Counted from the stretch's first letter, positions 8,702-17,756 are shown. The stretch: DNA of 64,000 nt from Arthrobacter sp. Soil782 (GCF_001428435.1 NZ_LMSO01000001.1:781656-845655), one strand, 5' to 3'. Numbers and translations are program-made. The notes: generated from the sequence alone by a model not told the origin.

Positions 8702-9763
8702 GTGCCTGATACTCCCCCGCCGCAGCCCGGCGATGTTCCTGAGCTGACGCTCGGCGTCGTCATTCCCCCCTCGCTTGACCCGGCTTCGCTTCAGGATATG
8801 ACTGATGCGCTGCCCCGCCTGCTCCGCGAGTCATACCCGGGCGTTGGGTGGCGCGTGTCAATGATGGTCGAAACCCTCGACGGACGCGCGCCGTCGGAGC
8901 TGCTGGAAACCGCCCGCGACCGGCTGCTGGACGAAGACTGGGATCTCGCCGTCGTCGTCAGTGATCTCGCGCTCCGCAGCGGACGGAAGCCGGTGCTCAC
9001 CCAAATCAGCCCTGTCCACAGGGTGGGGCTGGTGGCGCTGCCGGCGCTCCGTGCGGTGGGCCGCAGGGAATCCATGACGACGGCGGTGGCCCGGCTGGTG
9101 GGCCCGCTGGCCGGCTGGGACGACGACGACGAAGCGGAAGACCGCGCCCGCCGCGCACGCGAGATGGCTGACGACCTCCCAGATCATGCGGACGAAAACC
9201 CGCTCCAGTTCACCGGCCGGGTGGTCGCTGGCAACGCCCGCGTGCTGCTCGGGCTGATCCTCGCGAATAGGCCGTGGCGGCTTGCGGTTACCCTGTCGCG
9301 TGCGCTGACGGCTGCGGCGGCCGCCGGCGTGGTGACCCTCGCGACGAGCGACCTCTGGCTGCTGGCCACCGCCTACGGTCCGCTTCGTCTGATCCTGCTG
9401 ACCGTGCTCGCGGTCGGTGCCGTCACGCTCACCCTGATGATCGGCGCGGACCTATGGGAGCGTCCACGCCGGAGGGTCGAGCGGGAGCAGGTCACCCTGT
9501 TCAATCTGGCGACGACGGCGACCGTAGTGATCGGTGTGGTGACCTTCTTCGGGGCCCTTTTTGTCCTGTCTTTCCTGGCAGCGGTGCTGCTGGTCGACGC
9601 GGGAGTGTTCGCCGCCGTCGTCGGTGAGTCTGTGGGACTGGCGGAGTACGCGCAGCTGAGCCTGCTCACCGCAGCCCTGGCGACCGTGGGCGGAGCGCTG
9701 GGCGCGGGGCTGGAGAGCGACGACGTAGTCCGGGCCGCTGCGTTCACCCGTAACGACGTCTGA
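8702..9763 (+). CDS. Uncharacterised membrane protein with soluble N-terminal domain
   Basis: I do not recognise this 353-residue protein. Residues 1-190 are soluble: they start ELTLGVVIPPSLDP, contain DWDLAVVVSDLALRSGRKPVL, and carry an acidic patch DDDDEAEDRARR near residue 140. Four or more hydrophobic segments follow between about 195 and 340, interrupted by the basic loop ERPRRRVEREQ. The start is GTG at 8702 with no clear ribosome site, so the N-terminus is uncertain. The gene lies after a family-1 palindrome and has no operon partner. Nothing ties it to sugar metabolism. Confidence 0.75.
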   Translation: MPDTPPPQPGDVPELTLGVVIPPSLDPASLQDMTDALPRLLRESYPGVGWRVSMMVETLDGRAPSELLETARDRLLDEDWDLAVVVSDLALRSGRKPVLTQISPVHRVGLVALPALRAVGRRESMTTAVARLVGPLAGWDDDDEAEDRARRAREMADDLPDHADENPLQFTGRVVAGNARVLLGLILANRPWRLAVTLSRALTAAAAAGVVTLATSDLWLLATAYGPLRLILLTVLAVGAVTLTLMIGADLWERPRRRVEREQVTLFNLATTATVVIGVVTFFGALFVLSFLAAVLLVDAGVFAAVVGESVGLAEYAQLSLLTAALATVGGALGAGLESDDVVRAAAFTRNDV

Positions 9764-9864
9764 CGGTGCCAAGGTTCACTTCGGCATCTCACGCACCGCA
9801 AGCCATCGCGCTCTTTGGCTACCGCCAACAGTGAGGGCGCGGCCGCTCAAGTAGAGTCACAATC

Positions 9865-10635
9865 ATGACAACCTCTGAGAAGGCCAGTTCGCTGAAGGCC
9901 CTGCACGAAGCCCCCGAAATTCTCCGTGTCGTCAACGTCTGGGACGCCATTAGCACCCGAGCCGTTGCTGACCTGCCCGGAACGCGCGCGATCGCTACCG
10001 CCGGGCACTCGATCGCGGCAAGTCACGGATTTGCGGATGGCACCATGCCTTTCGATCTTGCGCTGTCTGCCTTGGCTCGGATCGTGCAAGCGACTGACCT
10101 GCCTGTCACCGCCGATCTGGACGCGGGTTTCGGAGACCCAGGCGAGTCGGTCCGCCAAGCGATCGGAGTCGGCGTCGTCGGCGCGAACGTTGAGGACCGG
10201 CTGGTTCCGCTGGCCGAGGCAGTCGCGAACGTGGAGGCCATCGTGCGGGTTGCGGAGCAGGAAGGTATAGCTTTCCAGCTGAATGCCCGCACAGACGCGA
10301 TTGTGCGCGGCGGTGATCGCCCCCTTTCGGACAGCCTCGACGATGCGATCGAGCGGGGCAAAGCCTTCCTCGACGCCGGCGCGAGCCTCGTGTTTGTACC
10401 GGGTGTCCTGGATCAGGAGTCGACAGAACGTCTCGTCGCCGGTCTCGGAGAGCGCAAGCTCAGCGTCATCGGCCTGCCGGGGGCGCTGCCGGCGGGCGAG
10501 TACGAGTCACTGGGCGTAGCCAGAATCTCCTACGGACCGCTCACGCAACGCGTGGCCTTGCGGGCGCTGCAGGATATCGCGGCGGATCTCTATGCGAACG
10601 GGGTCATTCCGACGGACACTCCCGCGCTCAACTGA
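9865..10635 (+). CDS. Isocitrate lyase / PEP mutase superfamily protein
   Basis: This 256-residue TIM-barrel protein matches the PEP mutase-like subgroup of the isocitrate lyase superfamily. It has NVWDAISTRAV near residue 24, a TADLDAGFG metal-binding strand near residue 83, and FQLNARTDA near residue 137. The KKCGH catalytic motif of true isocitrate lyase is absent, so a lyase or hydrolase on a small 2-oxo or carboxyvinyl substrate is more likely; the exact reaction is unknown. ATG 9865 has only a weak ribosome site. The gene converges on the PL11 lyase and is separated from it by a strong palindrome. Confidence 0.85.
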   Translation: MTTSEKASSLKALHEAPEILRVVNVWDAISTRAVADLPGTRAIATAGHSIAASHGFADGTMPFDLALSALARIVQATDLPVTADLDAGFGDPGESVRQAIGVGVVGANVEDRLVPLAEAVANVEAIVRVAEQEGIAFQLNARTDAIVRGGDRPLSDSLDDAIERGKAFLDAGASLVFVPGVLDQESTERLVAGLGERKLSVIGLPGALPAGEYESLGVARISYGPLTQRVALRALQDIAADLYANGVIPTDTPALN

Positions 10636-10665
10636 AGAAACGGCGGGAGACTACCGTTGGAGAAC

Positions 10666-10730
10666 GGAAGTCTTGCGCAGATAAGGCGGGTTCAGCTGCG
10701 CTGAACCCGCCTTATCTGCCCGAAAGTTCC
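10666..10730. terminator. Bidirectional hairpin, family 1 palindromic element copy B
   Basis: An 18-bp perfect inner stem (10678-10695 with 10701-10718, loop CTGCG) sits inside the family-1 outer arms GGAAGTCTTGCGCAG and GCCCGAAAGTTCC. It lies between the convergent PEP-mutase-like and PL11 genes, the expected place for a two-way terminator. No U-run follows, so Rho-independence is not certain. It is the most perfectly paired of the four family-1 copies. Confidence 0.75.
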
Positions 10731-10747
10731 GGGAACCTGGCCCTGGC

Positions 10748-13312
10748 TTACCTCACCATTCCAAGCACCGTCTGCACCCCGTTCTCAAGGACGGCGCGAG
10801 CCGAATCTGAAACGACGTCGGGCTTCTTGCCCTGGTTCAGAAACTTCTCGAAGCGATCCATTGCCTTCCCGACGTTGGCCGTGTTGCCCTGCTCGACACC
10901 CTCCTGCGCCTGGGCCAGCGAGGCCTGGAGCTGCTTCGCGACCGGTCCCGCAACATCCCCGCTCTCGATGAACGACTCAAGCGTGGCCTGCAGGTACCCG
11001 ATGAGACCCGGAGTCCAGGCATCCGGCACGGGAACATTCGCGAAGTCCATGTCCGAGGCGAAGTAGTAGCTCGTGTAGGAGGGCTGGTTGTAGGTGGTGT
11101 TCTGGCGCGCAACCTCCGCCCGGTACTGGGGATCATGCATGGGAGTGGTGAGCTTGTGGCCGGTGACCTCGGTGCTGAGGAACACGCGGATGGCGGAGCT
11201 GTCGGTCGTGCGGACAAACAGTTCCTCACGCCAGTCACCGAAAGCATCCGCCACAAGCGCCGGGTTGCCCTTGGTGCCGTTGTTGGTCAGGGTGCCCTCC
11301 GCGTTCAGCAGCGTTCCGCGGGTCCAATCGTCAATGGTGGGTGATCCGTCGCCGGAACGGTTCACAATCTGGGTGGTCATGTCGGCGGCCCACTTGATGC
11401 TCATGTTGGTGCCGGGGGTGCGGGCTTCCAGCTGCTCGCCGTCGGAGCTCAGCAGACCCGAGCCATCACTGCCACCCGGCATACTCGCCCAGACCTCAAT
11501 GCCATCGACATCGGAACGCACGTCACCGATCATGCCGCGGCCAGTGTCTTTGCCGGAGTACGCACCGAACAGCACTTCGCCCGTTGCGGCGTCACGCATG
11601 GCGGAACCGTACGGGGCGAACCGTCCGCCCTCATGGACCGTCCAGATCTCCTGACCGGGGCGGTTCGGGTCGATGTCCGTCACGTGCATCGCGTCTCCGT
11701 GACCGAGGCCGGCCTCGGCGCCCGGCGTTGCACTGCCTTCCGGCATGGTGTCGAACGAGCTGTAAAGGAGGGAGCCGTCGTCGTCGATTGTTGCTGAGCC
11801 GTAGACGATCTCCTGCTTGCCGTCGCCGTCCACATCCGCGGCGCTGAGCGAGTGGAAGCCCTGCGTGGTGATGGAACCGAACTCGGGGTCGGTGCCGAGG
11901 CGGCCGTGCGGGCCGTCATTGAACGGGTTTGTCATCGGCGTCCAGCCGCTGTCCACGTTCCAGACCTTGGAAAGGTTCGTGCCGTCCCAGTTGTAGGCGG
12001 CGATGGTGGAGCGGGTGTAGTAGCCGCGGGCGAAAATGGCTGACGGGCGTTGGCCATCCAGGTAGGCGACGCCCGCGAGGAAGCGGTCCACACGGTTGCC
12101 CGGCTCGATGCGGGACATAGCGTAATCGCCCCACATGAGACCGTCGTCGTGCCGGCCCGGCTCGTAGTCCACTGTCTGAAGCTCGTCTCCAGTGGCGCCG
12201 TCGAACACGGTCAGGTATTCAGGGCCGCTGAGGATGAAGCCCTCGAAGGCGCGGAGGTTGTTCCTGCCGCTGCGGCTGGGCGCGTAGACATCCATGAAGT
12301 AGTCCGCCATGGCGCGCGCATCCGCGTCGGAGAGCGGGTACTCGTAGCGCTGTTCGATGCCGAACGCTTCCTCGAGTGTGGCGGGCCAGTTGCCCGCGAC
12401 CACCTCGGGGTGCTCGTGCCAGGTGGCGAACATGTCCACGACGTGCTCGTAGTAGTCGGCCGCGCTCTTCCGGTAATCGTCGGTGTTGCTGTAACCGGCG
12501 GCGATGTCATCGGCCGGCATCGTGATGTACTCAGGCTCGCCGGCTACACCGTCCGTGTACTGCGTGACTGAGGTGCCCGGCGCGGTCTTCATCATCATCT
12601 CGGTGCGGCCATCGCCGTCGAAGTCGTAGACCATGAACTGCGTGTAATGGGCGCCGGAGCGGATGTTGACACCGAGGTTGATGCGATGGAGCAGCGTTCC
12701 GTCCATGGTGTACGTGTCGATGTAGGTGTTGCCGGTGTACCCGACCTGCGAGACATCCTTCGAGTTCGAGGGATCCCACTTGACTACGTACTCGTAGTCG
12801 CCGTCGCCGTCCGCGTCGCCAAGGCTCATGTCATTCGCGGAGTAGGTGTAGCTTTCACCGGCGGGGGTTACGCCGTCGGCCGGCTTCTGCAGCGGGATAT
12901 CGGTGTAGCCCTGTGCCCAGGGGGCCACTTCTTCACTGCGCTGCAGTTCCACACCGCCGACGACGGCGGCAACCTGATAGGTGGCCCATTCCGTCGCGTC
13001 GGGGTCGAGGTAGTTGGTGCTGTCGGTGACCGTGGCGATCTTCTCGCCGTTGCGGTAGACGGCAAAGTCCGAGCCGGTCTGGCCGGTCTCGTTTGAGCCG
13101 GTGACTTCGGTGGTGAGGAGGCGCCAGCTGAGGAAGGTTCCCTCCGAGGTTGCTGCCGCGACGAGGCCGCGGTCCAGGTGTTCGAGCTGAATGCCGATCT
13201 GGGCATCGGGGGCCGGAGCAGCAGCGGCGGGAAGGCCGCCACCTCCGGCGATCAGGGCTGCACTGAGTGCCAGCGTTGCTGGTATTGGGATGACGCGAAA
13301 GCGCGGGTTCAT
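10748..13312 (-). CDS. Secreted rhamnogalacturonan lyase, PL11 (YesW/YesX-like), with C-terminal FIMAH-like module
   Basis: The 854-residue protein has a signal peptide (basic N-terminus, hydrophobic core, AAAAPAPDA cleavage region near residue 32). It then has the PL11 eight-bladed propeller with repeated calcium-binding loops of DxDGDG type (DADGDGDYEYVVKWD near 165, DFDGDGRTEMMMK near 230, DVDGDGKQEIVYG). PL11 enzymes cleave the rhamnose-galacturonate bond of the RG-I backbone by beta-elimination. About 86 C-terminal residues (769-854) are extra compared with B. subtilis YesW and form a helical module of FIMAH type, also seen on the nearby ThuA protein. A LacI-type site lies 18 bases upstream of the start. 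It probably generates the oligosaccharides imported by the 1.6-7.4 kb operon (inference). Confidence 0.93.
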   Translation of the reverse strand: MNPRFRVIPIPATLALSAALIAGGGGLPAAAAPAPDAQIGIQLEHLDRGLVAAATSEGTFLSWRLLTTEVTGSNETGQTGSDFAVYRNGEKIATVTDSTNYLDPDATEWATYQVAAVVGGVELQRSEEVAPWAQGYTDIPLQKPADGVTPAGESYTYSANDMSLGDADGDGDYEYVVKWDPSNSKDVSQVGYTGNTYIDTYTMDGTLLHRINLGVNIRSGAHYTQFMVYDFDGDGRTEMMMKTAPGTSVTQYTDGVAGEPEYITMPADDIAAGYSNTDDYRKSAADYYEHVVDMFATWHEHPEVVAGNWPATLEEAFGIEQRYEYPLSDADARAMADYFMDVYAPSRSGRNNLRAFEGFILSGPEYLTVFDGATGDELQTVDYEPGRHDDGLMWGDYAMSRIEPGNRVDRFLAGVAYLDGQRPSAIFARGYYTRSTIAAYNWDGTNLSKVWNVDSGWTPMTNPFNDGPHGRLGTDPEFGSITTQGFHSLSAADVDGDGKQEIVYGSATIDDDGSLLYSSFDTMPEGSATPGAEAGLGHGDAMHVTDIDPNRPGQEIWTVHEGGRFAPYGSAMRDAATGEVLFGAYSGKDTGRGMIGDVRSDVDGIEVWASMPGGSDGSGLLSSDGEQLEARTPGTNMSIKWAADMTTQIVNRSGDGSPTIDDWTRGTLLNAEGTLTNNGTKGNPALVADAFGDWREELFVRTTDSSAIRVFLSTEVTGHKLTTPMHDPQYRAEVARQNTTYNQPSYTSYYFASDMDFANVPVPDAWTPGLIGYLQATLESFIESGDVAGPVAKQLQASLAQAQEGVEQGNTANVGKAMDRFEKFLNQGKKPDVVSDSARAVLENGVQTVLGMVR

Positions 13313-13329
13313 CTTTGAATCCTTTCAAC

Positions 13330-13343
13330 GGAAAACGCTTTCT
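13330..13343. promoter_or_regulatory. LacI-type operator candidate upstream of the PL11 lyase
   Basis: On the minus strand this reads AGAAAGCGTTTTCC, a near-palindrome with the central CG of LacI/CcpA-type sites. It lies 18-31 bases upstream of the lyase start codon, so bound repressor would block transcription or sit at the start site. The rest of the 200-bp gap to the next upstream gene shows no other clear element. Confidence 0.5.
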
Positions 13344-13516
13344 CAACGCTAGGCGAAGGTTCGCGACCGGTCAAGGTTTTTCCAAGGTCGATGTGCTGGG
13401 GTTCCCGTTCGCCGGGCGGCAATCTGGTTTCAATCCGCTGACGGCCCGAAATTCGACCGGACCTGCGTCCCGCATCCGTGTGCTTACGAGCGGATTAGCT
13501 CCGCGTGGTTAGGCGA

Positions 13517-14224
13517 CTACTCCTCTGGCTCTTCGGGCTCCCGGAACTCCAACGGGACCGCGTCGGGGTCACCATCCGGAGCCAGGAAAAGGTGTACGTG
13601 CGAGCCGCCTGACTCTACGGCGAGGGTATCGAGCTGCGCTGCCCCGGCTTGCCATAGGCGTACGGCCGCGTCGCGTCGCTCAGCCACTGTGCTTGCAAGC
13701 ACAGTCTGCTCGTCGTCGGGCGCTGCCAGAAGGTGCTCGTATCCAGCCGCCGTCGACAGGAGCAACTGCGCGGCGCCGATGAAGGCCTCCCGCGCAACCG
13801 TCTGTTCAGATGTTCCTTCGTCGACGGTTTCCAATGCAGACACGGCAAGGACCAGCTCGTGGTTCCACCGGTCCACGTCACTGACACTGGCTGGGGCCGG
13901 ACCCTCGCCCTCCTGCACCGGTACAGCGGCAGCGAGTTCCTGCAGCACCTGCGCCATCCGCCCCTGCGCTTCTTCGGCTGCTTCGGCCAGATCGGCATTG
14001 AGCTCAGCCCCTTCGCGCTCCTGCCCCGCGGCCAACTGTTCAGCTATCGCTTCGATGGAACCGGCTTCGGGCGAAGCGGCTTCAGAAGGACCGGCTTCAG
14101 AAGGACCGGCACCTCCTGCGGCAAGTGCAACGGTGAGCACAACGGTAACGGCTATCAGGACCGAGGCCGCGGCGGCGACGGTAAGGACCCGCGCCTTGCG
14201 GGAGCGACGGAGTGAATTTCTCAA
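13517..14224 (-). CDS. Uncharacterised membrane-anchored protein
   Basis: I do not recognise this family. A basic N-terminus (RNSLRRSRKAR) leads into one transmembrane segment (AAAASVLIAVTVVLTVALAAG). A short Pro/Ser/Glu/Gly linker of repeated GPSEA units follows, then an exported helical domain with anionic, Ala/Glu-rich helices. Topology suggests a single-pass protein with an outside domain. The frame is open to ATG 14296, but that ATG lies inside the hairpin 14264-14308, so I prefer TTG 14224 (235 residues), with GGAAGG 12 bases upstream. The start is uncertain. It lies between the PL11 and ThuA genes on the same strand. Confidence 0.65.
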   Translation of the reverse strand: MRNSLRRSRKARVLTVAAAASVLIAVTVVLTVALAAGGAGPSEAGPSEAASPEAGSIEAIAEQLAAGQEREGAELNADLAEAAEEAQGRMAQVLQELAAAVPVQEGEGPAPASVSDVDRWNHELVLAVSALETVDEGTSEQTVAREAFIGAAQLLLSTAAGYEHLLAAPDDEQTVLASTVAERRDAAVRLWQAGAAQLDTLAVESGGSHVHLFLAPDGDPDAVPLEFREPEEPEE

Positions 14225-14263
14225 GAGGATCGATGACCTTCCGACGTTGAATGAGCGACGTGC

Positions 14264-14308
14264 GGCCAGAACTGGTTGCGCGGCTATGCTGCGCAACCAG
14301 TTCCGGCC
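14264..14308 (-). terminator. Hairpin downstream of the ThuA gene
   Basis: Arms 14264-14281 and 14291-14308 pair over 18 bp with one mismatch around a 9-base loop. It is 75 bases beyond the ThuA stop on the minus strand and just before the next gene. No U-run follows. Position and strength support a terminator or transcript-end structure. Confidence 0.65.
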
Positions 14309-14382
14309 ATGCTGCGTGAGGATAATCGGCGATGCCGCCGAACTGGCGCGTTACGCAGCGGCCAGCGCGGCGGAAGCCGGGG

Positions 14383-15525
14383 TTACTTCAACTCGCTCTG
14401 CCAAACCTGCAGGTCCTGCACCTTGCCGAGCAGCAAGCTGTGGGCGTCTGAGCCACGGTTGACGTGCGCCCTAACCTGGGCGGCAGCCGCGTTGAGCTTC
14501 TCCGCAGCATCGTCATGCGAACCGGCCTCGGCGAGTGCCCGCGCCTTGTCCAGCTGCTTTCCAATCTGGGTTGCCGCCTTCGATGAAATAGCTCCTTCAG
14601 CGAGCAGGTCCGCCGTCGTTGTTTCGACCTCATTCCAGGTGACACAGTCACCGCCGCCGTTCACCGCTCCGGCTGACCAGGCAATGCCGCCCAGCAGGTG
14701 CTCGAGGAAGACCGGGTCAACGTACGATGCCTCAGTGTGACCGCCACCGGTGTACCAGGAGCGGGCGGACTCAAAGTTATGGCACCAGGACAGCGGGTGG
14801 TCGGAACCCATGGCGTTACCGCCCGGGTTGTACGTGGTTTCGTCGAGGTTGGTGAGGACACGGACGGCATCGCGGGGGCTCTGGTTGAAGTTGTACCACT
14901 CGTCGAAGCGCGTCCAGGTTCCTGACAGGTGCTCGGTCGAAGGATGAGTGCCGTCTTCCACTACCTGAACGGCTGTTTGCTGGGCAGGATGGCTGACAAA
15001 CCGCGCACCCCCGCCGGTGAGTTCGCTGTACCAGGGAACGGTGTGCATGGAATCCGTTGCCGCATGGACGCCGGCAAAGCCACCGCCGGAGCGGATGTAA
15101 CCCTGGAACGCCTCCAGTTCACCCTCGTCGAGCAGCGTCGGTGTCGCAGGGTTGAGGCTGTTGGTGCCATCGACGGTGGAAACGAAGACGATGGTCTCGT
15201 ACTTTGCAAGGTCCGATGCGCTGGTGAACGGTGTGCTTGGCAGCGTGCGGTCAGGCTGCCCCTGGTTTCTCGGCGAGGTTGGCGGATCCCAGACGTCGAC
15301 GCTGAAACCGTTGGCGTCGCCGAGGGCCATAATCGCCGTAGTCGCCTCATCGATGCTGCTGTGACGAAAGCCCGTGGTTTTGCCGACAACGAGGACGTCG
15401 TAGTCCTCAGTCACCTCGGTCTGGACCGGCGCGGACTCGGCTTGCGCCGGAGCCGTTGCCAGGGCCGGCACAACGAGTGCCGCTCCAAGTATTCCGAGGG
15501 CTGCCTTACTGGTGTATCGCTTCAT
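14383..15525 (-). CDS. Secreted ThuA-domain protein with C-terminal FIMAH-like module
   Basis: The 380-residue protein begins MKRYTSKAALGILGAALVVP with a signal peptide ending near APAQAES. The ThuA (glutamine-amidotransferase-like) domain follows: DYDVLVVGKTTGFRHSSI, YETIVFVSTVDGTNSLN, GGGFAGVHAATDS near 175, and FDEWYNF with PLSWCHNF further on. The C-terminal 80 residues are a helical FIMAH-like module resembling the tail of the PL11 lyase. ThuA proteins are linked to disaccharide and 3-keto-sugar metabolism, but the reaction of secreted forms is unknown. I choose ATG 15525 because AAAGGAGC lies just before it; an upstream ATG at 15567 lacks this. A palindrome lies at 15632-15647. Confidence 0.88.
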   Translation of the reverse strand: MKRYTSKAALGILGAALVVPALATAPAQAESAPVQTEVTEDYDVLVVGKTTGFRHSSIDEATTAIMALGDANGFSVDVWDPPTSPRNQGQPDRTLPSTPFTSASDLAKYETIVFVSTVDGTNSLNPATPTLLDEGELEAFQGYIRSGGGFAGVHAATDSMHTVPWYSELTGGGARFVSHPAQQTAVQVVEDGTHPSTEHLSGTWTRFDEWYNFNQSPRDAVRVLTNLDETTYNPGGNAMGSDHPLSWCHNFESARSWYTGGGHTEASYVDPVFLEHLLGGIAWSAGAVNGGGDCVTWNEVETTTADLLAEGAISSKAATQIGKQLDKARALAEAGSHDDAAEKLNAAAAQVRAHVNRGSDAHSLLLGKVQDLQVWQSELK

Positions 15526-15631
15526 TGCGCTCCTTTGTTGTGGCTGTGCCCTAAGTCGCCGAAACACTGGGGACGGGCACCAGGATCAGCTGCCGGTTCA
15601 ACACCTACCTCACCATGAACGGTCTCGGAGA

Positions 15632-15647
15632 TTGTTGATTCGAACAA
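15632..15647. promoter_or_regulatory. Palindrome TTGTTGATTCGAACAA upstream of the ThuA gene
   Basis: Five-base arms TTGTT/AACAA flank GATTCG, 107-122 bases upstream of the ThuA start, in the gap behind the GH43-like gene. It could be a repressor site. Its centre recalls the ATTCG of the rhamnose operators, but the arms differ, so a different regulator is possible. Confidence 0.4.
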
Positions 15648-15695
15648 CTTAATGCCAGTAAATCGCCTGTTACGCCGGAAAGCTACCCTCTGGCG

Positions 15696-16646
15696 CTATT
15701 TGTCCCGCATATTTCTTTCCGGCATGCGTCGGCCCAACGCGATTACCGGCGCATCACGGTCACACAGCAGCACGCCGGCCGCAACCCACAGCCGCGCCTG
15801 ATGCACCTCCGACCGGCGCAGCGCGTCTGCCTGCAGTTCGACGTCGTTGCTTCCGTCCCATTCCGGGTGGGTGAAGTAGAACGCAACGGCTTCAACACCG
15901 CAAACAACGACGTCGGCATGCCTGCCTACCTGCCTATCCTCCGGATGCACGCCGGCCGAATCGAGGATCAAGCCCTGCACCGACCAGGAAAGACCGTCAT
16001 CCGAACGGTAGACGCGCTGGCCGCGCCACTCGTCCACGATCATCCAGAAGAACCCGCCCAGCTCGAAGACGTTCGGGCCCTCATGGGGCGCACCACCGAT
16101 GACCTGCCCTTCGACGGACCAGTTGTCCCAGTCGGGACTGACAGCGGCGTAGGTAGTGGATGCTTCCGCCTCATCCTTGTACCAGAGGCGCAGGAGACCG
16201 TCGGCGGTCCGGGCGATGGCCGCATCGATCACGTAGTTCGAACTCAGCTCAAGGAAGCCCCGGTGCTTCCAGTGCTCGAGGTCGTCGCTGACCAGATGCA
16301 CAATGCGCCGCTCATGGCCGACCCAGGTGGAAGGCACGCCCCGAATCCACGTGAGGTACATGTGGTAGCGGGTTCCGTCCCACGCGACCTCGGGCGCCCA
16401 GTGGGTGTTCGGGCCGGGCTCCCCAGCCGGGTCGAGACCGTCGACCACACCGCGGTAGAGCCAGCGCGCGCCGTCGTCGGATACGGCCGTGCCAATCCGG
16501 CTGCCGTGCACCCACTCGACGCCCGCGCCCGAATCGGCGGGGCGCCGCTGGGTGTAAAACATCCACCACTGTCCGGTCTGCTCGTTGCGGATGACCGACG
16601 GATCAGTCGGCCCGCCGAGCGGGTCGGCGAGCAGCGGTGCGCTCAC
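15696..16646 (-). CDS. GH43-like five-bladed beta-propeller glycosidase
   Basis: The 316-residue protein has no signal peptide. It shows the GH43/GH130-type blade pattern, with the three acidic residues expected in GH43: Asp15 in PTDPSVIRN, Asp141 in NYVIDAAIARTADG, and Glu189 in HEGPNVFELGGFFWMI. GH43 enzymes hydrolyse arabinosides, xylosides and galactosides. Specificity is not predictable; the context suggests side-chain or end residues of pectic fragments. Its start overlaps the stop of the upstream MocA gene by four bases, so the two act together. Its stop is followed by the ThuA promoter region. Confidence 0.8.
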   Translation of the reverse strand: MSAPLLADPLGGPTDPSVIRNEQTGQWWMFYTQRRPADSGAGVEWVHGSRIGTAVSDDGARWLYRGVVDGLDPAGEPGPNTHWAPEVAWDGTRYHMYLTWIRGVPSTWVGHERRIVHLVSDDLEHWKHRGFLELSSNYVIDAAIARTADGLLRLWYKDEAEASTTYAAVSPDWDNWSVEGQVIGGAPHEGPNVFELGGFFWMIVDEWRGQRVYRSDDGLSWSVQGLILDSAGVHPEDRQVGRHADVVVCGVEAVAFYFTHPEWDGSNDVELQADALRRSEVHQARLWVAAGVLLCDRDAPVIALGRRMPERNMRDK

Positions 16647-17731
16647 CGACCGGGACGCAGATCCGTTACGGGAGCGCGCATGCTCCCGCGAAAGTCTGGC
16701 GCAGCGAGTTCCCCGCGGGTTACGGGAGCACCCCGCCCGGCCGATGCGTAGAGGGCAGCAACAATCTCGATAGCACGTGCAGGATCAGCGGCGACCGGCG
16801 GAACATCGGCCCCGGCAAGCAGTGATTCGTAGACCTCGGACAGGAGCACATCGTGCCCGCTCGGCACCTCATTCGACGGCAGCGCCCACGACGCCGCCCG
16901 TTCCGCACTGATGTGACGGGCCGGCGTCAGCTTCCAGCTCGCGTGGTTGTGGCCATAGAGGTGCTCGAGCTCGATGGTGGCGTGCTCCGTGTCGATGCGG
17001 ATCAGGCTCGACTCCCGCGGCGCGAGCACAGTGCTCAGAACCGACGCGACGGCGCCGCTCTCGAAGACGACGACGCCGCACGAGGTGTCCTCGGTCTCCA
17101 CCTCCCGGTCAAGCCGGAACAGCTGGCCGGACACCGAGCTCCACTCGCCGAGCAGGTAGGAGAGCAGGTCGATCTGGTGAATGCCGTGGCTCAGCGTGGT
17201 GCCGCCACCCTCGGTCTCCCACGTTCCGCGCCACGGCACGTCGAAGTACTCCGGACCGCGGTACCAGTGCGTGTGGCAGACAGCGGTCAGCGGCCTGCCC
17301 AGTTCACCCGACTGCAGCAGGTTCCGGACGTGAGTGGCGGCCGTGCCGGTTCGCTGCTGAAAGACGACGGCCAGCTTGCGGTCTGCCGCCACGGCGTGCG
17401 ATCGCATGGTGTCCACCTCGGCGAGGGAAAGCGCAGGCGGCTTTTCGGCGATGACGTGAGCACCGGCGTCGAACGCTGCTTTTGTCTGTTCCGCATGTCC
17501 CGCCGGCGGAGTGCAAATATGCACGACGTCGACAGCCTCCTTGGCCAACAGCTCCTCCAGGGTGCCGTACCCGGCTGCGATTCCGTGCCGGGCGTTGAAG
17601 TCACGGACCCGCTCCTCGCTGGGGTCGGCTGAGGCAACCGCGGTGACGCCGTCGATCGCGGCAAGCGCCTCGGCATGGAGGTGCGCCACGGCGCCGGTGC
17701 CGAGGATGGCGGCGCGGAGGGTACGGGTCAT
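16643..17731 (-). CDS. Gfo/Idh/MocA family NAD(P)-dependent oxidoreductase
   Basis: A 362-residue two-domain oxidoreductase. The N-terminal Rossmann fold has AAILGTGAVAHLHAEAL, and AEKPPALSLAEVD near residue 94 carries the EKP motif. The C-terminal substrate domain has WRGTWETEGGG and LSHGIHQIDLLSYLLGEW, including the conserved His of the active site. It oxidises or reduces a sugar hydroxyl, but the substrate is unknown. It is very similar to the plus-strand oxidoreductase at 24249-25358; the segment from CHTxWYR to WETEGGG is nearly shared. ATG 17731 follows GGAGGGACC. It is coupled to the GH43-like gene. Confidence 0.92.
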   Translation of the reverse strand: MTRTLRAAILGTGAVAHLHAEALAAIDGVTAVASADPSEERVRDFNARHGIAAGYGTLEELLAKEAVDVVHICTPPAGHAEQTKAAFDAGAHVIAEKPPALSLAEVDTMRSHAVAADRKLAVVFQQRTGTAATHVRNLLQSGELGRPLTAVCHTHWYRGPEYFDVPWRGTWETEGGGTTLSHGIHQIDLLSYLLGEWSSVSGQLFRLDREVETEDTSCGVVVFESGAVASVLSTVLAPRESSLIRIDTEHATIELEHLYGHNHASWKLTPARHISAERAASWALPSNEVPSGHDVLLSEVYESLLAGADVPPVAADPARAIEIVAALYASAGRGAPVTRGELAAPDFRGSMRAPVTDLRPGR

Positions 17732-17756
17732 TGGAGGGACCTTTCGAGTCAGGATC

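Noticed and set aside
14225-14296. Upstream in-frame extension of the membrane-anchored protein
   Set aside because: It is encoded by the hairpin 14264-14308 and its flank, which is better explained as the end of the ThuA transcript.
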